Assembly: GCA_013350335.1 (NCBI GenBank)
Contig: CM023540.1
Coordinates: 57,264,962 to 57,328,961 of the forward strand
DNA: 64,000 nt
From: Chimonanthus salicifolius
Lineage: Eukaryota; Streptophyta; Magnoliopsida; Laurales; Calycanthaceae
Direction of reading: 5' to 3'
Made by a program: the position numbers and the translations under genes. How positions within the stretch are numbered: position 1 is the stretch's first letter; the number at the start of each line of letters is the position of its first letter. Shown here piece by piece: positions 22,424 to 34,727 of the stretch. The notes under the pieces are model-generated. The model searched no databases. It saw only the letters and a program-made list of their open reading frames with translations, and was not told the DNA's origin.

Positions 22424-25400
22424 TATAACACCTCGATTTCTCAATGATGTGGATAATTACGAAAATGCCCCTGGATTGGTAAATTTAATGATTGTGATGT
22501 TGAATAAGGAAATAGTGGGGCCCATTGCTCAAACTAAGATCCTATGAACATATTATAAGAGTCAAATTTTAATGGATGGGTAATGTACATCAAATTGGGT
22601 TAAAATGGTTAATTGGGTCAAAGAATTCTCAATGATTGGAATAATTACGAAAATGCCCCTGGTTTGTTAAATTAAATGTTTGTAATGTTAAATAAGGAAA
22701 AGATGGGGCCCATTTCTCAAATTAAGATCCTATGAACACATTATAAATGTCGGATGGGTAATGTACATCAATTGGGTCAAAAATGGCAAAATGGGTCAAA
22801 GGGCCCAAATGGGACCCAACGGGTCTTAATGGATTATTTGACCGTTGTGTGAGCTTAAATTAAATGGGGTTAATCTGATTTGATTGGAAATCAAGTGGAG
22901 TAAAAATGGGTAGGCCTGATGCACATGTGAAAACCAATTAAAAATGACCAAAATACCCATAATTGGGTCATGGAGTCAAAAACGGGTCAAGGAGCTAAAG
23001 GGGGGCCCAACGGGTTGGGTTGACTTAGTTGACCACATCCGACCGTGTGGGCCACAAATGAGTTCAATGGTGACTCAAATCAGGTTAAGTGGAACTGATT
23101 TTATTTAATTTGAATTAAAAAGGAGTTGACTCAAATTCATTAAATGATTGTCAATTAATGAGGTGAGTTGGACATGTGAGTTGGGTGAGTCAAAATGGAA
23201 GTCAATGGGACTGTAAATCAGTGAGTTCAGAGGGAATAGGAGTAGTTTGGCTTAGTCATAACCACCAAAACAAGTCCCACACGTTGGGGACTTGTTGGGG
23301 TGATTTTCATGATGGGTTTTTAAATGAAATACAAGGAAACGGGAGGTGATGCTTGGGGAGTTGGGAGGCTGCATTGGCAGGTGCTAAGGGGTGCATTGGA
23401 TAGCACCCAAGACCCGTCATTTTTTATAAGAATTGATGAGGGAATGGAGGGGTCTTGGGGGCTGAAGTACTAAAGCAAATGACCACCAAGCTTGGCCGTT
23501 TTTCACCTTGGAAAGCCAAGAATTTCCATCTCTCTCTCCCTCTCTCCAATTCGTTTTTCCTAGCTGGAATATCAGAGGTGTTTGCACCAGTAGATCAAGC
23601 ACAAAACAGCAAAGGAAAGAAGGCAAAGAAGGATTAGAAGTAAAGATTAAAAGCAAGGAACTTTGGTAAGTTTTTACATAAGTGCTTGGTTTATTAAAGA
23701 GCTTGAAATTGTAAATTTGGATGACATATTTTGGTCATGTATGGCCGAATATGTCATGGGTCTAAACCTGAGATTAGATGGCTTAAAAGGATAAGAAATT
23801 ATGCCATTGGGTTCGGCCAGCTTGGTTGTCCGAACCCCATGAAAAATGTGGATTTGATTTGATGATCTTAAGGGTCAAAAACCATGTCAAACCATGGTGT
23901 GTTATGCACATATGTATTGGGCTATGGTTATGGCCGAATACACCAAGGTTTTAACCTTGATTAAGAGAGGTTTTAAAATGGTAAAGATGACCATTGGGTT
24001 CGGCCACCATGGGGGGCCGAACCCCATGTAAAAGATAGGTTGGTTTTCATGTTTTGAAACATGAAAACCATGGAGTTTTTGTGGACTGTTTTTGAGTTTT
24101 ATTTGAGATTCAAATGCATGTTTTAAAGAGGGTTAAAAACATGGATCTGAATGACATAAGGACTGAAGTTAGCATGGGTCTAAAACAGTGGATTAAAGTT
24201 AATGAAATGGACCATGGGGATCGGCCATCTTGGATGGTCGAATCCCATGAAGTATGAGGGTCATCTAGACAAAGAGATGAACTTATTTGGATGGTTTTTA
24301 AGAGGTATAAATGCAGCAATGTTATACTGATATTGTATGTTTAAATAACACCTAAAACATGTTTGAAAGACCAAAACATGGACATAGGGTTCGGCCACCT
24401 TGGATGGCCGAACCCCATGTAAGTAATTGATGATTTTGATGAGTTTAAAACCATATAAAATATGGTGCTTGATGTGATTTGGTGAAGTTTAATTTACTGT
24501 TTTGGTGGATGTTAATGCGGCTGAACCATGTATAATTCATGGTTGAGTTAGCATGATTAAACCATGAATAATCATGGTGATTATCGGATCAAGTGAACCC
24601 TAGGGTTCGGCTATGAGTATGGCCGAACCCCATGGGGCTGTTTTTGAGATTAATGGACTGTTTTGGATGGGAGGTTATGGTTGTTTTAATTAATGAATCA
24701 TACATGATAAGTTATGGACTATGTGTAAGAAAATAATCAACCATTGATGATGATGGATTATGGGATGAAAATCTATAGGATGTGGTTCAGCCATGTAGTA
24801 TGGCCGAACCCCATCAATGATTATTTGATAGAATTGGGTTAAGTAATAAATGGGATTAAAGGTGATGAATGAAGAACCCCACTAAGTTGGCTATGATATG
24901 GTTAAACTAAAGGTTAGCCTAAATGGCATAAAAGTAATTATTGATGGAATGATCAATGATGGAAATGATCATAGGGTTGGATGTACGAACACGAACCAAA
25001 GTGGTATGGTTCGGCCAGGTAGTATGGCCGAACCCTACCAAGGTATTTTTGTAGTACAAGATGTGGTTGGGTCTTAAATGTGAATGAACAAGTAAATGAT
25101 AGTTTCATTTATTGATTGTTATATGGACAAGATACCGGAAGTTGACGACGTGCGAGTCGTGACCGGGTGACGCTAAAGAAAGATCAATTACTGAAGTGAA
25201 TCTTCAGTACGTTTCCTACCTACTTGTAACCACAATTATGATTTGGTTTTATTATGTTTTTATGAGATATGTTGTATTTGATATTATGTTTCAAATATGG
25301 TTTTGAATGATGAGATATGTATTTACAAATGACATACATGTACATTGACATCTCATGCATGGCATGGGGTGATAATTATGGATTACTTTGACTTGAGAGT

Positions 25401-26302
25401 CCCAATGAAAGAACATCGTGAAACAACTCAATGATGAAGTGTCTTTCCACAGGTAACGAGGATTACTGTGGATTACCTTGTCATGTGAGTCCCAATGAAA
25501 GAATACCATAAAACAACTCAATGATGAAGTGTCTTTCCACAGGTAACGAGGATTACTGTGGATTACCTTATCATGTGAGTCCCAATGAAAGAATACTATG
25601 ACTCCCAAATGAAAGTGTATTGTGATTTACCTTGACGGTGAGAGTCCTGTCAAGTGATGGCTTTGTATGTGTGATGGGGTGGGGCTCATTACATATGCAC
25701 TTACATACATACCATTGTTTTCAGATGTTTTATTGATAATCATGTACTATGATATATATGCATGTTTTATATGCTAACCATGTGGTAGCCCTGATTCGAG
25801 AACCTACTGGGCGCGTTGATCTAACGCCCTAATTCTATCCATAGAGAAGAATGCAGGTACAAGGAAAGGGAAAGAAAAGGTTGATGATAAGGAGGGGAGC
25901 CAAGCGTAAATGCTTGAATGCTAGAATAAATTTATGAATTGCTGTTATGTGATACTTTATTATGGATTTGTAATAATGTAGTTACTTGCTATGGTTTGGT
26001 TAGGATATTAACAATGGAAGGTTGATTTATGTTAATTATTAATTGAGACTAGTACTTGCTATCTATTCATTCTATTTCCGAAGTTAGTCTAGTTTATTCC
26101 GCAAGTTATTGTTTAGTTCCATGTGTGATTTGTTATCATGGTCTAGTCCATGTACACATGGGTGGCCAGTTAAGGGTCGGACTTAGGTAGTCCAGACTTA
26201 GCTTGCGTCGTGGCCCCTCCCGCTCTTGTTCACTCTATGTTTCTTTCAAAAGAAATTTTCAGACTCTGATTTTCGGAATGGTGAAGAGGGCGGGGCGTTA
26301 CA
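22424..26302 (+). mobile_element. Solo LTR 3 (3879 bp) in element F protease
   Basis: Starts TATAACACCTCG (decayed TGTAACACC), ends GGGCGGGGCGTTACA, with exact duplications ACAAA (22419-22423, 26303-26307). The 5' end is partly duplicated: the CTCAATGAT-TGGATAATTACGAAAATGCCC block occurs near 22440 and again near 22628. From about 23915 it is nearly identical to solo LTR 1 (9345 onward), while the first 1.4 kb is clearly less alike. Donor-like GGTAAGT at 23665, dyads at about 23815-25045, a three-copy 90 bp repeat, and one weakened hairpin at 26168-26203. Confidence 0.92.
25381..25615 (+). repeat. Tandem repeat, about 2.6 x 90 bp, in solo LTR 3
   Basis: GAGTCCCAATGAAAGAA recurs at 25397, 25487 and 25577 (period 90), with GTGTCTTTCCACAGGTAACG between. 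It sits where the other LTR copies hold different arrays, even though the flanks match solo LTR 1. Confidence 0.9.
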
Positions 26303-26307
26303 ACAAA

Positions 26308-26690
26308 TCAGATCGACAACCAGCGAAACTTATGGCGAAAATAGTGGGGAGCACTAGAATCAAACACTAAAAGGGTCAAGGGTCATGAAGCACCCACGTG
26401 CCCTGCTCAAGTACCGAGCTCCCAACTCATTCACTCATCGGAATTGGCCCGTACACCAGGCCCACTGGAACCTCAACGGTCAACCTACCACTGTGACCCA
26501 AACAAGCTCCTAACCACGTCACAACTACTCCTAGCCATAACACTTGACTCGCGGGAGTCTTAGAGCCAGATACATAATCACTACCTCGGGCCCCAGGCAC
26601 TCCCCGTAGTCTTGAGCTCAAAACGGGCATAACTAACAACTCAAACATAACAAGCCCACCACCTCTCATTGAATTCCATTGGCTTTTAAA
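26308..26690 (-). pseudogene. Element F protease active site and gag tail
   Basis: Read on the minus strand, VFDSSAPHYF near 26330-26380 matches the gypsy protease DSGxSHSF motif with glycine changed to serine. It lies just upstream of the F protease body once solo LTR 3 is removed. Above it is decayed gag-like sequence with CYG and GH remnants but no intact zinc knuckle. No 5' LTR or leader of F follows: at about 26690 the sequence changes to the 3' end of element D, so F's 5' end is missing. Confidence 0.6.
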
Positions 26691-26734
26691 ATTTTCGTCC
26701 TGAAAATCGAGCGAAGTAGGGTTCCCAAAATAAA

Positions 26735-27562
26735 TTACATAAATAACTTGGGGTGAGCTGTTCTCATCTCCGATTCAAGTTCCCATGTGGCTTCTTCAAC
26801 ACCATGTCGGTCCCATACCACTTTTACGAACTGAATCGCTCTATTTTGCAACACCCTTTGCTCAGTCTCCAGTATCCTAACTGGTTTCTCGACGTATGTC
26901 ACGTCGCTTTGTACTTCTATGTCTTGAACATTCAATACATGGGACGGATCGGGATTATACTTTCTCAGCATCGACACGTGAAACACATCGTGTAGAGCTG
27001 CCAATTGTTAAGGAAGTGCTATCTAATAAGCCACATCCCCCACTCTTCTCATGATGGGAAACGGTCCCACAAATCTTGGTGACAGTTTCCCCTTCTTCCC
27101 AAACCTCATGTGTCCTTTCCGTGGCGAGACCTTTAAAAATACCATGTCTCCCACTTCAAATTCCAAAAACCGTCTTATTTTATCAGCATAGCTATTTTGC
27201 CGACTCTGTGCAGTTAATAAGTGCTGATGTATCAACTGTATTTGTGCTGTAGTTGCCGCGACTAGTTCAGGTCCAATCAGTGCAGGCTCACCAACCTCTG
27301 TCCAGCACACTAGTGATCTACAAAGCCTACCATATAACGCCTCGAAATGAGCCATCTGAAGGTTTGCCTGATAACTATTGTTGTATGAGAACTCTATCAG
27401 TGGCAGTTGGTCCTCCCATCCACGCTTGAAATCTAACATGCACGCTCTCAGCATATCTTCCAAGGTTTGTATCGTCCTTTCTGACTGTCCATCAGTCTGA
27501 GGATGGAAAGTGGTGCTAGTCAGTAGATCTGTCCCCATAGCTGATTGCATGCTTTGCCACAC
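26735..27562 (-). pseudogene. Element D integrase C-terminal half and chromodomain
   Basis: Contains the integrase catalytic glutamate in DGQSERTIQTLEDMLR (about 27480) and EFSYNNSYQANLQMAHFEALYGRLCRS. Next come the GPxF-like block RFVGPFPI and a chromodomain with YVEKPVRILETEQRVL and VVWDRHGVEEATWELE, ending AHPKLFM and a stop near 26735. One frame throughout, with two stops near 27005-27022. The chromodomain is the reason for calling this family a chromovirus; it would bind methylated histone H3 and guide insertion to heterochromatin. Continues from the frame above by a frameshift near 27570. Confidence 0.92.
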
Positions 27563-27594
27563 TCTGCCGGTAAACCGGCCATCTCTGTCAAATA

Positions 27595-29274
27595 CTATAG
27601 TTCAGGGAATGCCATGTAGCTGAATAATTTTCCTAATGTACCGCGACCCAACATCTCAGATGAATCCGTCATCTTAATAGGAATGAACTGCGCAGACTTG
27701 GTCAGTCGGTCTACCACGACCCATATGGCATCATTGCCCTTTGAAGATCTCGGCAACCCCGTCACAAAGTCCATGGAAATGTGCTCCCATTTCCATTCTG
27801 GCACTGATAAGGGTCTGAGTAACACTAGTGGCTTTTGATGTTCAATCTTAACTTGCTGACATGTTAAACAATGTGCCACGAATTCCGCCACATCCCTTTT
27901 TAGTCCGTGCCACCAATAATGCCTCTTTAGATCATAATACATTTTAGTGCTGCCTGGATGAATGGAGAGTTTGGATTGATGTGCCTCAATCAATAGCTCT
28001 TTCCTACAGCTCTTTGGCACATATACTCTTCTCCGAAATAAAAGACCCTGTCCCGGTCGTAATTCCCATTCCGGTAAGACTACACCAGTAGACATCTTGG
28101 CCCATATCTCTTCTACCTCCGGATCCATACGTTGTTCTTGTTCAATCTTGGTGACCATGTTGGATTGCATAACCAGATTGTATATGCTCCCACAGTTGTT
28201 GTAATAGAGTTTAAACTCTCGGATGGTATTCAACATCTCCCATTCCGATCTGATCAAACATGCCACAGATGCATGTGATATACGGCTGAGGGCATCCGCT
28301 ACCTTGTTTGCCTTGCCTGGATGATATCGCAGCGCGAATTCATAATCCGCCAGATACTCCATCCATCTACGTTGCCTCAGGTTGAGCTCCTTCTGATCAA
28401 ATAAATATTTTAAACTCTTATGATCAGAAAATACCTCAAATTGCTCACCGTAGAGGTAGTGTCTCCAACTTTTGAGGGCGAAAACTACTGCAGCTAATTC
28501 CAAATCATGTGTGGGGTAAAGACGTTCATGTATTTTCAACTACCTTGAACCATACACCACCACACAATTACTCTGACTGAGTGTACATCCCAGTCCCTCT
28601 CTCGAGGCATCACAGTATACCTCGTAACACTTGCCACTTACCGGCAAAACTAAAACAGGGGCAGTGGTAAGTCTTGTCTTCAACTCTTCAAACCTTTTAT
28701 TACACAGATCTGTCCACTCGTATTTGACTCCTTTCTGTGTGAGTCGAGTCAATGGAGATGCTATTTTGGAAAAATCCATGATAAATCTTCAATAATAACC
28801 AGCCAATCCCAAGAAGCTACGGATTTCGGTTACATTCTTGGGCGCTTTCCAATCTTTCACTACTGCCACCTTAGCCGGATCCACGGCTATACCTCCCTCA
28901 GATATAATATGTCCCAAGAAATTTACTTGAGATAGCCAGAACTCACACTTACTGGCTTTGGCATACAGCTTATTTTGCCTCAAAATATTCAGGACTAACT
29001 GTAGATGCTCCGCATGTTCCTCCTGACTCTTGGAATAGATTAGAATATCGTCAATGAACACGATTACAAACTGATCCAAATATGGACGGAAGATCCTGTT
29101 CATTAAGTCCATGAACACCGCCGGCGCACTTGTGAGTCCAAATGGCATGACTACAAACTCGTATAGTCCATACCGCGTCCGGAAGGCTGTTTTCTCTATA
29201 TCTTCCTCCCTAACCCGTATTTGATGATAACCAAACATCAAATCAATCTTTGAAAAATGGCTGGAACCCCTCAA
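27595..29274 (-). pseudogene. Element D reverse transcriptase, RNase H and integrase N-terminal half
   Basis: One frame with stops only at about 28786 and 28540. [39 protein letters not shown], catalytic FIDDILIYS near 29040-29055, FLGLAGYY. RNase [36 protein letters not shown] and [12 protein letters not shown]. Integrase: HHCC finger ([30 protein letters not shown]) and the first catalytic aspartate in [20 protein letters not shown] near 27760. The second catalytic aspartate (FDRDGRF, near 27590) lies just past the frameshift. This is the best preserved pol in the window. Confidence 0.94.
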
Positions 29275-29381
29275 TTGATCGAATAAATCATCGATCCTGG
29301 GTAGAGGGTACTTGTTCCAGACTGTTAGCTAATTCAGCTTTCGATAATCTACACACATCCGTAGTGAACAGTCCTTCTTCT

Positions 29382-30503
29382 TTACGAACAATACTGAGCT
29401 CCCCATGACGATGTGCTGTGTCGGATGCATCCCAGCCTAAGCAGTTCATCGATCTGCTTCTTTAGCTCCAACATCTCTGCTGGTGCCATCCGATAATGTG
29501 GTAGAGATACTGGTGATGTACCAGGATACAACTTGATTTCAAAGTTGATCTCCCTCATAGGCGATAAACCAGGGAGTTCCTTTGGAAACACATCCGTAAA
29601 TTCTTTTACAATTGCCGGAAGTTCAATAATTGGTGCTTTGTTTATAATGATATTATTCAACACCACGTGGTTCAACCCCTCCTGCAGTCCACTCTGTATG
29701 TCTGCACGAACCACGTATTGCTTCCCTTCGGGTGACCAAAATGTCACTCTTCGGCGATAACAGTCAATGTTGGCCTGGAACTTAGCCAACCAATCCATGC
29801 TGAATATTATGTCATACTCAGACATGTCAATCACCAGATAATTGAACTCAAATCTGATTCCAGCTAGTTCAGTGTTAACTACCGTGCATATAAGTCCCAA
29901 TGCCGAGTCTCCGACAGGGGACACAATTGTAAGTGATGTGGCTCATCTTTGTACTAGAGTACCGGTAGCAGTTATAAATGATGCAGCTATGAAGGAGTGT
30001 GAAGTTCCAGAATCAAATAGTGCATATGCATAAGAACTACTCACTACCACCATACCTTGTATCACCGCATGATCCTCATCTTCTGGAGAAGTCAAAGTAA
30101 ACAATCGTCCAGCTCCAGTAGGGTTGGGCGCCCGTCCCGCCTGATTATATGTCCTGCCTCCTCTGGAGTTAACCGGCCTGACTGGTGGATGAGACAATCC
30201 TCTAGAGTGTGAAAGTTTGTTGAGTTTTGGACAATCTTTCTTAAAGTGACCTGGCTGATCACAGTGGAAGCAATTACTCATTCCTCTAGATGCCTGAATG
30301 ACTGATACAGACTGAGTGGGCTGGTTGGGGCGAAAGCCCCCAGTAGATCCAACAGATGGTGAGGGTCTACTGAAGTTCGATCGGAACTTCTTGTTAGGCT
30401 GATATGTACCCCTCCCACTCGGTGCTCGGCTGTTGTCCACTCGTGCAAACTCTGCCAAATCCTGCTCCACAATGGTAGTTTTGCTGACCACTTCCGCCAG
30501 CAT
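29382..30503 (-). pseudogene. Element D zinc knuckle, protease and RT start
   Basis: One frame with a single TGA near 29943. Order: gag tail SNKKFRSN-type basic stretch, intact CCHC knuckle [14 protein letters not shown] (about 30231-30272), then the protease active site LFDSGTSHSF (30006-30014 for DSG). It continues with the flap region MSEYDIIFSMDWL, the linker [18 protein letters not shown] and the RT entry SLPHYRMAPAEM and GCIRHSTSSWGA. A frameshift near 29390 separates it from the main RT, and another near 30510 from gag. Confidence 0.92.
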
Positions 30504-31368
30504 AGCCGTTTAAACACGGTCACTCTGGCCCTAATGTTTGGCTGCAACCCACGCTCGAACTTGCGAGCCTTCCGATACTCCGTGTCCACAACGTAGAACG
30601 CATAACATGATAGCTCAAGAACTCCCGATGATACTCAGCTACTATCATGGAGCCCTGCACCAATGACAGAAATGCTTGAGTCTGTCGTTCCCTTCCCTCC
30701 TCCGGGAAATAGTTTTCTAGGAACGTCGCTGAGAATTGCTCCCAGGTCATTTCAATTCTCTCCCTTTCTGGCACAAGCGCCCGTTGTTTCTCCACTACTT
30801 CCCACCACTTACCAGCGTCATCTATCAGTTGTGATGTGGCCAATAGAATCTTGTGGGCGTGACTCTTGATGCTAAGCAGAGTCAATATTTGGGAGATTTT
30901 CTTCAGCCAGTTCTCCGCTCCAACAGGCCCCTCTCTCCCCTTGAAATAAGGTGGCCGCTGTTGTTGGAAGTCCCTGACTATATTCCGGTCACTTGCCTCA
31001 CTGGTGCTTCCACCTCCGTTCAGATGTTGTTGGAGGACGGAAGTAACTACAGCTTGTACCAAGCTTTGTAGTTCGGGCGGCACATATAGTATTGGTGTTT
31101 GTATGCTGCTGTTACTGTTCTCCTCTTCCTCCTTATCATGGAGTGGTTTCTCGGACCCATGCTGAGGTCCTTCCTCACCTTTGTCACATACAGGTTTCTC
31201 TTTTATAATTTGAGATAATCCCTCTTCATGTGGAATGAAGGATATCTCATTTTCCTTCCCTTGATCGTCTTGTCGGGTCTTCCTTTTTGAAGCCCCTTCG
31301 CCAAATCCAATTTGTAATACTTTCTCCTTTCCTTTCTGATTCTTTGGGATCTTTTTCTGTGGTGCCAT
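30504..31368 (-). pseudogene. Element D gag, N-terminal and capsid region
   Basis: Chosen start MAPQKKIPKNQKGKEK at 31368, aligned with MPPRRRR of element B; an upstream ATG at 31383 is also in frame. It has a longer N-terminal arm than B (charged, GEEGP, KEEEENSNSS). Capsid blocks follow: VPPELQSLVQAVVTSVLQQHLN, RPPYFKGREGPVGAENWL, KWWEVVEKQRALVP and WEQFSATFLENYFPEE. Near 30600 the frame is lost (EYHREFLS followed by a shift), and the KARKFERGLQPNIRA block is read in another frame at 30540-30590. Gag would form the particle and bind the element RNA. Confidence 0.9.
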
Positions 31369-31584
31369 CTTTCCCTGATGCATGAAAACATTATTGGCTT
31401 AGTTTTTTTCACAACATACATTTAATACTAGCAGTCCTCATAGAATCATAAAATGGCAAACTTTATATATATTCATAATTCATTTTTGTACAAGGGTTGA
31501 TAGGGTAAAACAAACCCTTAGAATAACAAAATGCACCCTTACAAAATATTCCCCTTTCCCTGTCTTTCTTTTCTACCTCTTAAC
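31369..31584 (-). other. Spacer between extra ORF and gag of element D
   Basis: 216 bp, AT-rich, with runs such as TTTTGTAAGGGTGCATTTTG on the minus strand. I see no ORF, splice site of clear strength, or repeat in it. Confidence 0.6.
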
Positions 31585-31784
31585 CTAATCTTCCGTGGAA
31601 GATTCTGCATCATCAGCGAACCTGAAGCGATTATCAGGACATGTCATCACCACGTGTCCCAATACTCCACATATCACGCAGGGTATTACCCCTAGTCCTC
31701 CAATATAAGGACAATTAGTCCTTGCCTCCCCGTGCCCATGCAGTCCACAAACCGGGCAGACAATGCCTAGAGGGTGAGGACAAT
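31585..31784 (-). CDS. Extra pre-gag ORF of element D, C-terminal half (zinc knuckles 2 and 3)
   Basis: C-terminal part of a 178-residue ORF whose N-terminal part is 35455-35791; solo LTR 4 separates them. Removing the insertion with one copy of its 5-bp duplication keeps the frame exactly (337 + 200 bases = 179 codons with stop). This half holds a variant knuckle CPVCGLHGHGEARTNC (C-X2-C-X4-H-X6-C) and a canonical one, CVICGVLGHVVMTC (C-X2-C-X4-H-X4-C). It ends in an acidic tail, FADDAESSTED, and TAG at 31585-31587. CCHC knuckles bind nucleic acid in retroelement Gag proteins and in some host RNA-binding proteins. The function here is unknown. Not present in the leaders of A, B or H. Confidence 0.8.
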
Positions 31785-32279
31785 TGTAACACCCTGGAAT
31801 TTCAAAGATACCATTTTACATGAATTTATTCATATTTACGGAATTGCCATTGTGATTTATTTGATATGAATTTAAATGAGTAAGGTATTGGGCCAATGGT
31901 CCAATCAAGACCCCAAAGGACGGTAGTTTTGTTTACAAGACAAATAAATGGATGAGATTTACTCAAACGGGTCAAGATTTGTAATTGGGTCAAATTTTGT
32001 TAAATGGGTCAAAATGGTCAAATAGGACCCAATGGGCTGTTGAGGATATGGTTGACCTTAGATGAGCTCAAGTTTAATTGGTTTAAGTTTAATTAATGTT
32101 TAAGTGGGATTGAGATAAATTAAATGATGGAGATTAGTTGAGTTGAATTTATGGGTTGAGTTGCATTAAAATGAATGAGTTGAGTTGGGGAGTTAAATAA
32201 ATGAGTTGGATGGAATGTGTATTTCAAATAATTGAGGTGTGTGAATGAGAAGGTAGTGTTTTAAATTCCAATTGATAAA

Positions 32280-32960
32280 CTAAGAAACATTGGCTGCATG
32301 GGAGGCTTTACATGCATGTAACTCCTAAGATAGAGATGAATGGTAATGGCATTATATGGGAGTTACATAAGTGAGAAATGCATCTCAACTTCAAGTGTAA
32401 AGCACGTTGGAGTTGCATGGGATTGTTATCCCATGCATGTAACTTCTACAAAAGAGATGAATGAATGGCAATTTGGGAGTTACAAATGGGGAGGAATTAT
32501 GTTTTAAATTTAAAACATATCACAACGTTGGGTGCATGGGGGTTTACCTCATGCATAAAACTCCAAGGATGGAGATAAATGGAATTACCGTTTCATGGAG
32601 TTACATATTGGAGAGGTGGTGGTTAACTTAAGCCAAACAATGGCCACATGTTGGAATACATGGGAGTGGTATTATTTGCATGTAACTCCAAGGATGGAGA
32701 GTGAATGGAGTTGCTGTTATGTGGAGTTTCAAAAGGGGCTTTTGACATTTTAAATTCAAAATACAAGACTACACGTTGGAGGAGGGTGAAAGGTTTCATC
32801 TCAAATATGAAACCCCATGTGAGATGATAATGAGAGGAGGAGGAAAAGGGGAGGTTACACCAATGAATCCATGAGTGACGTTGGATACTTAAGGAGTTTC
32901 ATTTCATAGATGAAACCCCCAAGTAAGCATAAAGCGCTTGGGTTAATGTGGGAGTTACAT
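32280..32960 (+). repeat. Degenerate tandem repeat, about 6 x 120 bp, in solo LTR 4
   Basis: Each unit has CACGTTGG, a GCATGGG...CCCATGC dyad, GTAACTCC, GGATGGAGATGAATGG and GGAGTTACA. Units start near 32287, 32405, 32523, 32645, 32772 and 32879. The last two replace GTAACTCC by ATGAAACCCC. A reverse-complement relative lies in LTR B at 20340-20600. Confidence 0.75.
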
Positions 32961-34570
32961 GTGAGGTTAACCTTGGGCTGGTTTTGATTAAACAAAGAGG
33001 TCTCATTTCACTCTCTCTATCTCTCTCTCTTTGCCGTCTTCTACATTCCAAGATCAAGAACAGCAGCTGGTTGTTCATTTCAATCAGTCCTTAGGTGATC
33101 CTCTCATCAAGACAAAAATCAACAAAAGAGTTTGGCACCAAGGTTTAAGATCAAATATCTATCTCTCTCTCCCTCTCAAATTCATATCACCTGGCTGAAG
33201 TGTTCCAAAGAGGTTGCAGCAAGGTTTGTCTCAGCCAAAAGAACAAGAAGAAAGAAGGAGAGGCTAGGGAAGTAAAGGACCAAGGAAGGAGTCAAAGAAC
33301 CAAAGGAGTCGCAGTGTGGTAAGTGCACTATGAACCTTGTCAAATAAGTTGGTCAAGGAAATATGATCTGGCCATTGTATGGCCAGATCCATCAATGGTT
33401 TAGATCTAGGATTATGATGTTTAAAAAAGGGTAAAATATGGATCATAGGGTTCGGCCCCATTGGATGGCCGAATCCCATGGAAAAACTTGGTGATTTTAA
33501 TGGTGTTTGAGGGATAAAGTCCACATTGGGTAATGAAGATTTTTAAAGAATTTTAAGTGAAGATAGCTTACTGATTTTGAGTAGCTATGGCTTGGCTGAA
33601 ACATATTATTGTTATGGCTAATTTATGGATTAAAACCATGGACAAATGTTGGAAGGATTACACCAAGAGAACCATAGGGTTCGGCTATATGTATGGCCGA
33701 ACCCCATGGACTGTTTTATGGATTATGTTAATGTATGATATATGTTTATGATTTCGAAATTACATATCTCAATTATGGACTTAGTACTAAGGAGATTAAA
33801 CATGAAAGAGGATGGAACTTGGGATTAAAATCTCTAGGGTGAGGTTCGGCCATGTGTGGGGCCGACCCCACCAATTGTCAATTTTTGGATTTGATGATCA
33901 ATTTGTGATAAAATTAAGCAAATGAGATACATGTATGAGGGACTTAAATGACAAATAAAGATAGTGAGGTTCGGCCATGTGTATGGCCGAACCCCACTAA
34001 GGTGGTTTGGTGTTGGACTTTGAATTTTAAGGAAAATTAAGCAAAGGGTAGTATGGTGGCATTATTGTAAATAAGGATGAAAAGTTCAAAGATGAAATGA
34101 TCAAAGGAATGGACGTATGGGCCAAAACCAAAGTGGTAAGGTTCGGCCATGATGTATGGCCGAACCCTACCAAGGTTCATTTGGAGGTTTGGTTTAATTG
34201 TATGGTTGTAGTTAAATAAAAGAGAGACCAAATTGTAAATGGGTGAGGTTCGGTCATGGGGTATGGCCGAACCCCACAAAGATTTTTGGGACTTAGATTA
34301 AGTTGGAATCTTATGGTTAAAAGCTTGACTTGCTGTTATATAAATAGGGCCACGGGATTTGCTTGAACAATGTACAAGTTATAAACGGGAGACGGTTCAA
34401 GAGAAGGGTCAAACTAAGTGATCATTGTGTAGGTTTCCTACCTTTATTGTAACCACATTTCTATTTGCTGTTTTATGTTGATTTCAATAAGTTATATGAA
34501 TGTAAAGTTATGTTTCTAAATGACATGTTTGCATAGACATCTCATGCATGGCATGGGATGATGTTGTTGT

Positions 34571-34727
34571 AACCGGAGGCCACACTCCGTCGGGGCGTCC
34601 GAAAGACCACTATGGGGTACCTTGATGATGAGAATCCCATCAAGAGGAATCCGGAGGCCACACTCCGTCGGGGCGTCCGAAAGACCACTGTGGGGTACCT
34701 TGACGATGAGAATCCCGTCAAGAGGAG
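34571..34727 (+). repeat. Tandem repeat, 2 x 78 bp, in solo LTR 4
   Basis: Two near-identical units beginning CCGGAGGCCACACTCCGTCG at 34573 and 34651. Each contains its own CCGGAG/CTCCG dyad and ends in GAATCCCRTCAAGAGG. Confidence 0.92.

Noticed and set aside
25291..25608. 105-codon minus-strand ORF with repeated FFHWDSHDKVIH
   Set aside because: The protein repeat is only the 90-bp tandem repeat of solo LTR 3 translated; no evidence of coding.
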